Counted from the first letter of the stretch, positions 23,757-36,054 are shown. The stretch: 64,000 nt of DNA from Peromyscus leucopus (GCF_004664715.2 NC_051084.1:57903334-57967333), one strand, 5' to 3'. The notes: generated by a model not told the origin, from the sequence alone. Numbers and translations: made by a program.

Positions 23757-24153
23757 CTGTGTTACTGTGCCTGTCTAAAACACATGATGGTCTAATAAAG
23801 ATCTGAATGGCCAATAGCAAGGCAGGAGAAAGGATAGGCAGGGCTGGCAGGCAGAGAATATATAGAAGGAGAAACCTGGAAGGAGAGGATGGAGCTAGCA
23901 GCCAGAGAAGGAGGAGGTCTCCAGGGGCCAGCCACCCAGCTACACAGCCAACAAGCCACCGAGTAAGACTAAGATTTACAGAAGTAGGTGAACAGGAAAA
24001 GCCCAGAGGCAAAAAGTAGATGGGATAATTTAAGGAAAGCAGACAAGAAACAAGCCAAGCTAAGGCTGGGCATTCATAATTAACAATCAACCTCCATGTG
24101 TGATTTATTTGGGAGCTGGGTGGAGGCCCCCCAAAAGAGTAAAAAATATAACA
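23757..24153 (+). mobile_element. ERVK-type solo LTR (BglII/RMER-like)
   Basis: Runs from TGTGTTACTG to ...TATAACA with 'gatctgaatggccaatagca', 'agcccagaggcaaaaagtag', 'gggataatttaaggaaagca' and a terminal 'gtgatttatttgggagctgg' block. These phrases fit a dispersed rodent ERVK-type LTR seen in cricetids. No gag/pol sequence is attached. The 181-codon minus-strand frame across it is not a gene. Confidence 0.65.
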
Positions 24154-24159
24154 GGAACG

Positions 24160-26836
24160 CAGATTGTCACTGAAGCAGCATGCACTGTACACAGTGCTGT
24201 ACAGAGGGAGGGGAGGGTGCGTGGAGGACAGCAGGAAGGGAGTCATGCTAACCTCGACACCTAAATAATCCTTGACTGATTGGCAGAATTTCAATGGCTC
24301 TTTCCCAGCTCGAGGCAGCAGCAGGAGTAAGCAATAGACATGCTCTGCTGTGGTTACGAGTCACCGAATCTGATCGTGATGAAAATGTACATCAAGGGAA
24401 CAGATCAGAGTCGACTGGGGTGATACAGTTTTTCCCTTGAATTCCAGGGGAAAGGGTTTAAATCAGCGGGGAACGAGAAGCTTCATGTTCTCATCACGAG
24501 AGACACGCACCCTTGCCCTCTGTTGATGCTTTCGGTAAACATGTATAAATGAAATGATAAGCTTATAATTTCACAAATTATGAAGTACAATGTCCTTCCC
24601 AGAATGAAATCATGCAATAATTTGGAAGTGTAATTACTTAGATCAACAAACAAATGGCTGTATTTCATCTACTAAAATTTTAAGATCTTGATGGTTCACA
24701 AGAGAACACGGTCTTCTCTGATGTGTCGTCTGTTATAACTCCTTTGTTTAGGATGTTTTGCATATTCTCTTAGTGTTAAATTAAACATGTGAGCGTGTGT
24801 GTTCTGAACAAATGTCAAACACCAAGAAGTAGGGCTACATTAAACCTACCTCTGGATTTAAAAACCTTTTGAAATATATATGTTAAATGATTTGACGGCT
24901 TGATTAATACCTGCTTCCTACTGAATTCACTAGGCCCAGTTTAAATAAATCAAGTTACATATTAATTTATATCTGAAATACTCTTATTTGATTTTTTAAA
25001 AAGTACTGACAAAGCTAATTTCTTGACTCCCTTAAGATGATAGCTTTATCAACACACAGAACAACACACACGGTTGTGCTTATTACATTTTTATTATAGT
25101 AGGGTTGCATGTGCACTGAGAAACTTTATATGTTACAGATAAGCAAAAGAAAGAAAATCCCTATAATCCTCAGCCCCAAAATAGCTAGAGTAACTGTTTT
25201 ATAGGAATCTACAATGCAATCGACACCTGCCCCACCCTGCTTTTTTCTTTTCATTTAAATGCATGTGGCTAAGTTGCCCTTTAGCAAGCCTAAACTATTT
25301 TATACTTCTAGAGTTGTTGAGAATGATCTTTGCTTCTGCCAACATCACAAACAATCACTAATATTTAATCCCGGCAAAAGAGGCGAAAGAAAAACAACTT
25401 AAATGAATGTGTATTTTTTCTAATGCTAATTAAGTTAAATATTTCATCATGAGTTTATTGAATATATATTTCAGAGTAATTTGTCTCAGTGTTTTGTTTT
25501 TGGTTTTGTTTTTTTTCCTGGTGGCTATATTTTTCTGCCCGGACTTGTCACTCTGTCTTCTTAAATTGCTTTTGAGAACTTAACTCGTGCCACTAAACTG
25601 TCCCCATGAGTAGGCCAGTCATTTGTCTTTTATCATATTTCCTTTCAGTGTCACTGATCCCAGGACGAAGGAACCAAGAGAAAGATGCAGCTGTGATCCC
25701 CTCCTCCAGTCCCTTGTAAACCGAGTACACGTCATGAGCTATATAGTGTCTTCCAGGAAAGGAAGCACATGGAAAGGCGAACCATGGGATATTAATTTCT
25801 CTGGGACAAGAAGTTTTCAGAAACAGTGGCAAAACCGGGCTTTAAAATGACTAGATGCCTAGCCTGCTTTGGATAATCTGTGAGAATTTAGAACTGATAT
25901 GAATAAAAACAGCATACTGTAATACTGGCCTAGAATTACACAGGCCAGTATGCATTGCATCAAGGGCAAGTCAGATTCGGCAATTACAGTTAACAGTAAG
26001 TTCTGTTCATCCACTGTGGACGCATTGAAGTATTTCCATGGGACATGTAGGAAAGTCATCTATGGCTGTGCCCCGAAAAGTCAATAAAGAATGAACACTT
26101 TCATGTTTTGGTAACTAAGAAATTAGCTGGGGGCAAGGATGGAATTCTTTCTTCTTGGAAGAATTGGAAACTATGAAGGAGAAAAGTAAAGAAATAACAA
26201 AAGAGAAGAGATGTGGCATTGCTGGGTGTCCAGATGCAGGGAATGGGAGAAACTGAAGGAATTCAGAAGGGAGGCTTAAAAGAAACACATTGGATAAATT
26301 TAATATACCCAGATTATCAAGATAGGTTGCAATGTCCACCATAAAGTGTTCAGCTCATGTAAGTGGAGCATATATACAGATATGAATCCTTTAAAATGCT
26401 TCAAAAGGAACTGTCTCTCCCGTGCCACAGATAGTGAGCTGTGAGGTATACATGTTGAAAGTAGTTTTGCTTTTAAATTTTAAGCAAAAATTTAAAGGGT
26501 GGGGAGATGGAAGGAGAGAGAGAGATCGAGCTAGATGTTGAGTTGCTGTGGGAATTTAGCCATTTAAAATTCCTCAGTGATTTTGGGATACTTTCCCCCC
26601 AGCAGTGGCTTCAGAATCAAGGGGACCATGTATAGGTGTATTTGACTTAAATAAATAGGTGTTTGGTTTAATGGTCTTTCTATCTGAAGTCACTTTAAAA
26701 TTCAACAAAAAGAATTTGATAAAATCTCAAAACTTATGGACATAAAACAGTCTAGATTCAAACCATTTCCTGAAGTAAAATGAGAGGGGGAGGGGGAGAG
26801 GGAGAGGGAGGGAGGGGGAGGGGAGGGGAGGGAGAG

Positions 26837-26906
<70 letters not shown>

Positions 26907-28270
26907 TCTCGCAGGTGTGTCTAGGAACACAGCTGGGCCAATTTTAAAGTTCTTTATTGGTTTCTGAAGGTGTTCAAACTTTTGTTGGTTCAATGTTATA
27001 TGTAACAAAAAGAGAATTGTAACAGAAACAAAACTGTATTTAGCTAATTCATAAACACTTTAAAGGTTATGAAATTATTGAGCCAATGGAGTCAAAAATC
27101 ACGGACTTCTTGCCATATAGCTTAAAAGTTTTCTCTTAAAGAGTATAATATCATGAGTATAATTTAAAAAATAAATAAATAAATAAATTTAAAAAAAAAA
27201 GAGTATCAATAGGATGCAAATACCTGAATTTAGTAGTCTGTAAAGCCTGGGCAGAAAAAGAATATGAAGTGTAATTGACAAATGAGAAAACCAGTGAAAT
27301 AAGGATCCTTGAGCAAATGGAAAGGTTCACCAGGCACCCAGGAAAGGCTCGTGAATCATGTCTTTAAATGGGCACCAGAGCCGTTCCACTCATGTGATAG
27401 CTGCCCTTGGCCTCTTTCCACAGTCAACCAAAAATCGGTGACGGAAATCACATGAGGTGCAAACGCATCAGATGGCTTGAAATCCCGACGGGAAAAGTGG
27501 TTCGTGGCACTCTGAGAACTCTCAAACTCCAAGTGTTTTCTTTGGGATGACAGGTAGGTTTAACAACCACAGCCAGTTGATGCTGTAATTGTCTCCCTCT
27601 GATAAGGTGAAAATGAGCTATCTTAAAACTTTTTTCTGAGCATTTTTAAAAAATCTTTGCTACCTTGATTTTTATGTATTCCTTGGTTTGTGAACTCAGT
27701 GTGTGAAGCTTATGTCTACGGCTCTGAGGTAACACTTTCCTGAATTCCATCATTATGGATCGACAATACATCTTTTATCTACAACTGTGGCAACACACAA
27801 CTAAAAAAAAAAAAAAAACATTAAATATTCTCTATTCCTTGGCTTAATCTTCCAAATTCTAGACTTTAAAAAGTCACATACACTTTATGTATATAAATAT
27901 TTGTATGTATCTACTATGAATGGATACAGATCTGAAAATACACATACACTGACTGTCTATTTGCTGCTATACGTACTCCCTCCACATGCTGAAAGAGATC
28001 TCAAAGAATTAAAAGACTAGTATTTGCAACATCACTCCATTGAAGGACAATATATTTAACAGTCTCAACACACCTTTATGCAGACACAAACCTGCATGCA
28101 GGATGATGATTAGAACTCAAGCTGACTCGATTAACTTTAAATAAACTCCAGACATGGAAATGAAAAATAAAATATACACGATACCCTTTTTTTATTTTTA
28201 GCTCAACTGTTAAAAAGCCAATTATCTACCTGTGAATGTGTGCCACACATTGTACTTTGAGGACACTTCT
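24160..28270. other. Upstream intergenic DNA, repeat-poor
   Basis: About 4 kb with almost no SINE or LINE that I can recognise, except the polypurine tract at 26782-26904 and short A-runs at 27191-27200 and 27802-27818. It leads up to the CpG island and may hold enhancer or promoter sequence. I see no exon. Confidence 0.5.
26782..26904. repeat. (GA)n/(GGGGA)n polypurine tract
   Basis: About 120 bases of pure purine on the + strand: GGGGA/GGGA units at 26786-26840, then about 32 GA units to 26904. Confidence 0.97.
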
Positions 28271-28379
28271 TCATAGTCAGAGGTGAGAAAAGGTCTGCCT
28301 CCAACTGTCACTGCCTCTGAGATTGCTATTAAAACAGAAACCTGAACGACAGAATCCCCGGCTCTGTGTGATCAAGGAA

Positions 28380-28581
28380 AATCTGGGCACGAGTTGGCTG
28401 AGGACTGTCTTGCGGAGTCCTCCGTGCTCACCGAGTGGGAGGGTCACACTGGAGGGACGAATAAGGGCAGAGATGCGTCCCGCTTCCACTCGCTGGGAGC
28501 TGGCGCGGGCCACTCCGCGGTGGTGCGGCAGCCCTGTCCGGACTCCACCGCGCCTCCCAGGGGCTCCGACAGCAACCCAAG
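28380..28581 (+). other. Col19a1: Candidate Col19a1 non-coding exon 1 (3' border only)
   Basis: A near-consensus splice donor, CCCAAG|GTAAGC, falls at 28581/28582 at the 5' side of the CpG island. Exon 2 starts with an acceptor and has the first plausible start codon 36 bases in, so an upstream non-coding exon is required; this is the best donor I see. The transcription start is not determined, and the left border given is arbitrary. Weaker alternatives are GG|GTAAAC at about 28976 and ACAG|GTAAGA at about 30345. Confidence 0.4.
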
Positions 28582-29500
28582 GTAAGCTGTGCGGCTCTAC
28601 CACCGGCCGTTTTGCTTGATGTCGCCCACACAAGCCCGGTCTCTGTCATCTGCTGTGTTTCTGGTCATTTGCCTGCATCTGCTTTTTAAGAAAATGTCAA
28701 AAACGGTCCTGCACGTGTGCACGTGTATTTCGGGGGTACATCTGCCCACCTGCGGTTGCGCATTCCCACGCAGAGCCGAGGGGGACCGAGTGCATTTTGG
28801 CCAGACCAGGCCACTTTGATACGCTACCTATAATGTGGCTCGTGTTTGCGCGTCCAGGTCACGCGGGCTCGCGCGTTCCACTTAGGTTCTCGGTGGGTTT
28901 TCGGGGTGGGTTTGGGAAGCAGAAGTGTGAGCGATGCTGATGCGGGTGGGACGGACCCCGAAGAAGGTTCCACAGGGTAAACGCACGGAGCAAGCTACGA
29001 ATTCTGCGGGGCTGTGGGCTGGGGCTGGGATGCTGTGCCGGGGAGAGGCGAAAGCCAGGACGCGCAAGCTCAGACGCCCGAGTCCCCCGCCACGGAGTTA
29101 CCCACTTCGACCCCCGCGGGGGTCCCCGAGAGCCCGCTTGGGCTGGCCGGGGCGCGCGGATCTGGGACTGGTTCCCAAGTGGCGGGCCCTGTGCCTCCTC
29201 CAGCCCGCAGAGTGCGCAGCGCGTCCGGCCGGAGCGCAGCCGCCGTCCCCGCCGTCCTCGCTGCCACGGCCGCCGCGGGGACGTCAGGGTCCCGGCGCAA
29301 GGGGACGCCGCCCCGCCTCTGCCCGCGGCGGCCCTCAGCTCTGCGGGAATCCGGCCGGCGCCGCAGCCACCGCGGCCGGCCGGGAGGAGGGAGGCGGCGC
29401 GCACCGGCCGGCCGGGGAGAAGTTTGTTGGCCCGGAACCAAGCGCGCCACCGCGCAAGCCAGCTCCTTTGAAGCAGGCGGGCAATGAAGCTTAACCTTAC
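28380..29500. promoter_or_regulatory. CpG island, candidate Col19a1 promoter
   Basis: The only CpG-rich stretch in the window, in otherwise AT-rich DNA. GC is highest at about 29080-29440, with clustered CGCG, CCGCGG and CCGGCCGG sites; the core near 29220-29410 has CpG every few bases. No TATA box is obvious. It lies 9.4 kb upstream of the Col19a1 start-codon exon on the same strand, and no other gene is recognised nearby, so promoter and exon 1 of Col19a1 is the natural reading. A divergent or unrelated transcript is an alternative. Confidence 0.8.
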
Positions 29501-31715
29501 CCCAGCGAGGTCTTGGAGGGCTCTGGAGCCGGTCGAGTGGGTGCGCAGGTTACCCACAGGGACTCCACTGCGTGGGAGGCGAGGGGGGTGAACGCGTGGT
29601 AGTGGGTCTCGGGGGACAGTGGACTCGGCAGTAGAAAGGATCGGACCCAGCTGCTGAAAATGTGTACTTTTAATAGAACCATCCAGGAACTGCGACAGTG
29701 GGTGATGTGAGACCTAGCTCGAGGCTGGGAAATGGAAGGGTAACAGAAATAAATTGTGCTGCCTCCTCCCACCCCATCACCAATTCAGAGACTACTTAAC
29801 TTCCAACCTCTCCTTGGAGAGGAGGGCTGAGGAGCAAAAAGATGTGAGGGTGGTAGAGGCGCTTTAGAGAAATTTACATCTGCCCGCTCCTCACCCCCAA
29901 GAAAGCGAGCTAGTGAAAGCAACACTCCCGCACAAACCAAGGCCTAGGGTTTGTTCTCTGAGAGAAGGGAAAGAAGGCTGGCTCGATAAGGGTGGCCTTC
30001 AGGTTCTCCTGAGAAGGCCAGCAAAGCTGCAGGGCCCTTTCTAAGTAGAGAGCTCTTCACCAGGCGCCTGCAAAGGAGCAGCTGGGACGTCTACGTGTTT
30101 TCATGGCGCAAACTGTAATTTCCCAGTCCTGAGACAAACGGACAGGATTCGCTGAGGGATAATTGTTCAGGGCACAAAAGAGGAGGTAGCCACCGGGGTT
30201 AGAAAACTCATTCTCCCTCCAGGAGAAAATGTTGGAAGTGACTGCCAGGTGCTTTCATGTGGTTTTGACCAGGATGATTTCTGCCCGTGTCCTGAAAAAA
30301 GAAATTCGTGATAATAGAGCAGGGAGAACGGCTCCATATGGACAGGTAAGAGAAGTGCCAAACGGAAGGGAAGAAAGCCGCGTGCAATTATGTTTGTATC
30401 TGAATCATTGTTATCCCCAAATCCTTCCCCAACAGATGGGAGTCCACGGTATTCTTCAAAAATGGAAACTTTCCATCTATTTTTCTGGTCCTGCAGTTTG
30501 GTCTCTTTTGCTGAAATCTCAGTTCGTTTTTTTTTTTTTTTCCCCTGAGGCAGCAGAAATGGGCAGTAGGTTCTAAGCATGTGATTCTAGAGATAGAAGA
30601 CATGGACAGGAACTATAGGAATGCGACTCATAGCGTCGTATGTGGAGATCCAAATGAAGCATGAAAAGCAAGCAGGGGTGAAAAGAAGGGGATAATAGAT
30701 ACACTAACACATAGCCTTGAAGGGATACTTCCGGGTGGGAAATGGAATGAATGGGCTGAGTTCAATTACTCCAGGCAGGCTTTGCTGAGAACTTGTGTCT
30801 CAAAGAGGCTTCTGCTTAGACAGGCTTAGCAGAGGAGAGCAAGCAGGGAAGACAGAAGGAACAGCCTATAGGAAGGCTTCAGGTGTCAAGGGCTGAGCAC
30901 AAGGTGAAGTGAAGTCTGGGATGAGGAGAGCTGATCACACCTGCCAAGAAGACTGGAGAGGGAGGCTGAGAAGCTGGGGGCACTGGATGCTGCTGTTGTG
31001 TGGACCAATAGCAAGACAAGCAGGTGAGGAAGTTGCATCTTGAAGTTAACAGGAAGATGGTGATTGTAGACCAGCAGGCCTATCTTATTCGTATGTAGAC
31101 TGTGAATTGGAAATGCCCCTCCCATGTGTAAGAAATCAAAGGCAACCATGCAATGTTAAGAGTTTCATATCAGCAAGCCAACAGAGCCATTCAGACGAAA
31201 GAGAAACCAGAAAAGGTGGATGAGTTGAGATAGTATACAAATCTATCAATATGACATTCTGTCAGAGGCAGGGATGTGTCTACAGAAAACAGAACCAGAG
31301 CTTGTAATCAGAAAACAGTGTGGGTCAGCTGCAGTTGTTGAGATGGAGGGTATCTGCAGAGTTATTGCAGACAGCTGTCATTGAGAGAGGCATGTCAATG
31401 AGGCAAACTCACTGTCAGGAAGGGAGAAAGCCACTTCGGTATGTTCAAATAGAATCTGAGGGTGGATATCTTCAGGGAAGTGGACATTGTTTTTGAAACG
31501 AAAGGAGAGATCCTATGGAACTTTGAAGCATTTAAACGAAATTGGTCAGTGGTACAAATGTTAGCCTACACACAGAAGATGGCTTTCAAACTGCAAATGA
31601 AAGGTGGAATAAGAGTACCCAGATGGCGAGAGGACTGGAATGGAAAGATACTTCTGAAAAAAGAATAAGCAAATAAGTAAATACATAAATAATGTATGTT
31701 TATTAAAAGCACCAT
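29500..31715. other. Probable Col19a1 intron 1, single-copy
   Basis: No named repeats recognised. A second donor-like ACAG|GTAAGA lies near 30345. A T-run sits at about 30528-30541. The open frame 30229-30576 has no family similarity. Confidence 0.45.
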
Positions 31716-31718
31716 CAA

Positions 31719-31800
31719 GGCCTGCAGTTACAGTTCAGAGGTAGTATACTTACTACGTACAAAGCCCTTATTTAGATCCCCAGCACACACCCCAAAAACA
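31719..31800 (+). mobile_element. ID-type SINE, diverged
   Basis: 'acagttcagaggtagtatac' then 'ttagatccccagcacacacc' and an A-rich 'ccaaaaaca' end follow ID-element order in sense orientation. Confidence 0.65.
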
Positions 31801-31804
31801 TGGG

Positions 31805-33330
31805 CAAAAGCGTGTATTTGGGGTATTGCTTATAGTTTGATGGAACAGTTTGGAAAGCAGTAGAGTAGGGGAGATGAGACTCCTTGATTGTTCCTGAGTC
31901 TTAAGTCCCTTGCTTCGTAGTACACAATGAAATGCCGCTGGAGATGGAAACGAGAGCCCTAACATGATCGGGCCAGTTTCAGAAGTAGAATTCTTAGCCA
32001 GGACTTCCCACACTTTGCTGTAATCTGGTACTCCACTGGTGTGGATGGTCACTAGTTTGAAGCTGTCCCGGAATACCTAGCAAAGCCTTGTCAGGAGAGA
32101 GAGGGAGAAGGGATTAATTTTAAGCAGTTGGGAAATAGAAACTAGGGAAACAAGAGTGGAGGAAAAGGGTCTAGCCGTAGCTGTTGCAAGAACTAGAAAA
32201 GAGTTTTAGTTGAATCTGTTGTAACTTTCAGGACTAGAAATGACACCAAAGTGAATGAACAGTTTTTGTGGAGAGAGTGTGCATGGTTTCAAAAGACACG
32301 CTTTGCAAGGATTTGACAGGCTTCTCTCCAGGTCTGAAGTACCTAGGGCGTGAAGAAGACATTGAAGATTGTTTTGGAACTTAATGCGTTCCTACTCTGG
32401 TGGTATTTGTAACTAAAACATAAAGGTGAAGAGATTTCTGTGTGGTTTTTAGGAGGATAGAAACCTTGCTCAAGTTGTGGGAGATTTCTGTGCACTTATT
32501 TCAATTTCATGAGTAAAATAAATGATGAAATTATAAAATAACTACACATCTATACCAAAAAATATTGTATCTGATTATTAGCTTTGGGGTTTAGCTCTGT
32601 ATTATGTCTTTTCTGCTGGCTTTTTTTTTTCTTTCCATGAAAGTTAGATTCTCAAAACTGACGAAAGAACAGATGTGTGGCACCTGCTGTTTTGCTTATT
32701 TACACAATGCCTCACTTCATAACAGCATAACGAGGTTTTCCTGCTTGAGTTATGTATGGACATACTGGAGAATAGTCAAGAAAGTTTGATTTAAAAATCA
32801 ATCATCTACCCTATCATTTAGCATTCCCTCTGTAAAGAATGCTCTGGAAATGTGGCTTCTTGCAGACATATGACAGGTCAAACATATTCTTTCTTTTTCC
32901 AACAACAAATCCTTTATTGGAACAAATGAAATCTCTAACAAGAATGATTTTTTTTAAAAGAACAAATTAGATACACACATTTTAAGGACTTCTGGGATTT
33001 GAAACTTTGTCTAATTCATTTCCTCATCTTTCCAACTTACTTGTTTGAAAGTTGAGATGTGTTACTTTTAATGTGATAACCTCCAAAAAATGAATCAGCA
33101 TCCTTTCCCATTATCTCCTTTCTCTTTTAATGTGTATTCTTTTCATAATTTTTGTTTGTTTGTTTATTTGTTTTGCTTTGTTTTTATTTTGGTGACAGCT
33201 CTGTTGACCCACCCCTCATGTAATACATAACTTCAAAGATGCACCATGATCACATAAAATGTAAAATGGCAAAGCAGTAAAAACACTCATATTTATTCTG
33301 ATTGACTCTTCCTTTTGGTGACAGGCTTCT
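31805..33330. other. Probable intron 1, single-copy
   Basis: No gene or named repeat recognised. T-rich tracts occur near 32622 and 33160. Confidence 0.4.
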
Positions 33331-33339
33331 GTACAATTT

Positions 33340-33412
33340 CATCTAGTAAAACCACCATCATTCCATCCACTGGTTCGTCCACTTATCCATCATTCCATCC
33401 ACAGGTCCATTG
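33340..33412. repeat. Degenerate (CCAT)n tract
   Basis: Repeated 'ccatcattccatcca' units, imperfect. Confidence 0.7.
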
Positions 33413-33499
33413 TTCTGTCTTTTCAGATTTCCTGTCCTTTTGTTTTTTCTTAAAAAACTAAGTGTGTGCTTATTTTGTTCTCCTGGACCACAGTGACAT

Positions 33500-33722
33500 C
33501 AGGCACTTATTTACTTATTTATTGTTATTATGTATATACACATTACATAAGTTTACCTATATAACATGCAAGCAGGTGCCCATAGAGACCAGATGGTATC
33601 AGATTCCCTGGACCTGGATTTACAGCCAGCAGTGATCTGCCTGATGTCCGTGCTGGGGACCAAACCTGGGGCTTCTCCAAGAGCAGCAAGTGTTCTTAAC
33701 TACCTAGTCATCTCTTAGCCCT
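33500..33722 (-). mobile_element. B3-type SINE
   Basis: 'caagcaggtgcccatagaga', 'ccagatggtatcagattccc', 'gtgctggggaccaaacctgg' and 'agcaagtgttcttaactacc' are antisense B3 blocks, ending in 'catctcttagccct'. Confidence 0.85.
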
Positions 33723-34497
33723 GACACCAGGAAATTTTATTTGACTCACTGCTATATCCCCACCATTAATTCCCCCCAATTAATGATACATAATAGGGCT
33801 CTCATCCTATCAGTGAAACGAAGGAGTAAAGTTTTCAATTGATCCTTCCTTTGCCGTTTATGTTTTCTATGTACAACTATAGACTTTATGTTATAAATCA
33901 TAGCAAGGGATTCTCCAAAATCTGTCTTCCTTAGAAATCCATTAGATTTTATAATAGCTTTAAAGTTTTTGAGAAGTGGACTAAGAATATTTTAAGAGAT
34001 ATTATCCAAAATTAATCTGGTCTGTAAAAGCTGAGGAGAATAGTGGGTCGCAAGTAGTGGTCAGGACCAGGCATTCAGACATCCACTACATTGTTGCTGT
34101 CATAGCATTGAGAAAAAGGTTTCAGGCAGGCCTATCTGAAGGATTTCAGACGGTTTGTTTTAGAAGGTCTACTGGTGTCTGTGTAGGCCTGTCAGTGCTG
34201 AGCACACACACAAGTATGACTTCACATTGTGGTACTGGATAGAACTATAAAGGTTCTGACTGGGCTCTTGATAGGGGATAAATGAATATTTATGAGGAAG
34301 TGATTTAAGATATAAGGATCTGAAAGTCATACCCTGTACCCTGCATTGTAATAACAAAAGCTTTTTGATCAAGCAAACCTGGACTTGAACCCAAGGCTTC
34401 TGGATAGATCAATCTATGAGCATTCATGTCTGTGGAATGGGGACCTGATATCTACGTTCATTACAAGACTTAGGACCTAGGCAAGAGGGTCTAATCT

Positions 34498-34588
34498 TCT
34501 TCTTTCAACCATGTGGGTTCTGGAAGAAAACTCAGTTCCTGAGGCTTGACAGCCAATGCCTTCTTGACTGAACCATCTTGCCAGCCCA
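34498..34588 (-). mobile_element. B3-type SINE, 5' half
   Basis: 'caaccatgtgggttctggaa', then 'gaggcttgacagccaatgcc' and 'tgaaccatcttgccagccca', in antisense order. Confidence 0.75.
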
Positions 34589-34589
34589 A

Positions 34590-35385
34590 GATATTTGCTT
34601 GGATAAAAGGAGAAAAATGTGTGTGTTTTTAAAATCGATATTCCCAGTCTCTTTGAATTTTTTTCAAATATTTAGGTATATGTTACATAGCCTTCTTACT
34701 CTGTACCTTGTAAATATTAGAGACAGGCATAGTCTATTTCTGAGCTATGAATATTAAAATAAATACTACACACAAACTATGTCCTATTTTAGAAAATGAG
34801 ACCACATAGAACCAATGTTTTCTATACTTCTATTAAAAATGTACTGTAGACACTAGCTTTGGACAGGTTCTCCAGAAAGCAATTCCAGGGTGTTGAGAAA
34901 CTTCAACCTCTGCATACATTGTCCTGTGGCTCTATGTTAATCACTGAACTGGGAAGCAATGGACATCTGTCTTAAAGCTTAACTTCAACTGTGAAGAGCA
35001 AAGCACTAAGCAGTGATAACATTGGCTCAAATTAATTTATCAAACTGTCTTGATAATCATCTTACGAGACCTAAGGGGACAGATAGAAAACTGCTGTATT
35101 CCGATAGTGGGGTTGGTTAAAGCCACAGATGAAGAAATCCAAGGAGGGAAACCGCGGTAAACTCAGGGCAGCAACCAGAAGCCTGAGCTCAGTCTATGTC
35201 TGGGGACAGTGATAGGGAAGAAGGAAAGGACAGATTCAGAAAGATATGGTGACGTTTTTCCATGGCAGTTTTATTGGGGTCAACCCAGCAAATACCTCCA
35301 ACATAACTTTAAAAAAAATCTAGCAAATACATGCTAGTGAAATAAGGAAATGAGGTATCCAACTGGACAGAAGAGAGAGAGGTAG
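34590..35385. other. Probable intron 1, single-copy
   Basis: Nothing recognised apart from AT-rich sequence. Confidence 0.4.
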
Positions 35386-35386
35386 A

Positions 35387-35535
35387 TGTATGTATATATA
35401 GGTAGATAGATAGATAGATGACAGATAGGTAGATAGATAGGTAGGTAGGTAGATAGATAGATAGATAGATAGACAAATGAAAGACAGATAGATAGACAAT
35501 AGGTAGGCAGGCAGGCAGACAAACAGATAGATAAA
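35387..35535. repeat. (GATA)n/(GGTA)n/(GGCA)n compound microsatellite
   Basis: Tetranucleotide array dominated by AGAT/TAGA units with GGTA and GCAG variants. Open frames across it (Leu-Ser-Ile-Tyr repeats on the minus strand) are artefacts. Confidence 0.96.
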
Positions 35536-35539
35536 AAAG

Positions 35540-36030
35540 TAAAATAGGAAGCAATGGGTCTGTAGGGAGATTAGAAGGGATTCTAAGGTAATGTGAAGTT
35601 GAGGAACCCAATGAGTGTTTACAGAAGGATGAAGAGTTGGCTGTTGGAAATTCAGAAGGTATTGAGTTAGGATGGCGAGGGAATGGATTCTTGTACAAGT
35701 TTCTGCCGATCTCACTTAGAAATAGTGGGAGGAGGTTCAAGTACCCAAACATTTGATCAACTAATCATACAATCTTCTACTTCAGACACTGTGAATAAAT
35801 AAGGTTAATGCTAAGTTCTGTTGTGTTCTGAGTGTCTCAAGGAAATTGTTGGGGGAATGTCAAGACCGAATTCATATCAAGCTTGTGACTTTATAGCTCC
35901 CCGGTTTTTTGTTGCTGTAACAGGAACCAAAGTCTTGATGAAAATGAATTTATAAAACCATTTAGCACTTCTACTTTTCAGATAGCAACTCAACCTGAGC
36001 GGAAGAGATAAGTGTAGCTGCAAATTAGAC
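35540..36030. other. Probable intron 1, single-copy
   Basis: No gene or repeat recognised. Confidence 0.4.
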
Positions 36031-36054
36031 TAATTATTCTTTAGCAGCTATAAT

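Noticed and set aside
23749..24294. 181-codon minus-strand open frame
   Set aside because: It crosses both ends of an ERVK-type LTR and has no protein family similarity.
28323..28619. 98-codon open frame on the + strand at the CpG island
   Set aside because: It runs through the candidate splice donor at 28581, has no recognised family, and GC-rich DNA favours chance open frames. It was used only as context for exon 1.
28400..29500. Promoter or first exon of the divergent neighbour Lmbrd1
   Set aside because: In mammals Lmbrd1 lies upstream of Col19a1 in opposite orientation, but no minus-strand frame here matches its expected N-terminus, and the known distance is tens of kilobases.
28859..29557. 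232-codon minus-strand open frame in the CpG island
   Set aside because: The Arg/Ala/Gly/Pro-rich composition and overlapping long frames on both strands are typical of GC-rich chance frames. No domain, and no match to an LMBRD1-like first exon, was seen.
30229..30576. 115-codon + strand frame downstream of the CpG island, containing a donor-like GTAAGA
   Set aside because: No family similarity and a poor upstream acceptor. It was kept only as an alternative donor for exon 1.
35387..35535. CRISPR-like regular repeat
   Set aside because: It is a tetranucleotide microsatellite without unique spacers, in a mammalian genome.
35309..35752. 147-codon minus-strand frame rich in Leu-Ser-Ile-Tyr
   Set aside because: It is produced by the GATA-type tetranucleotide array.
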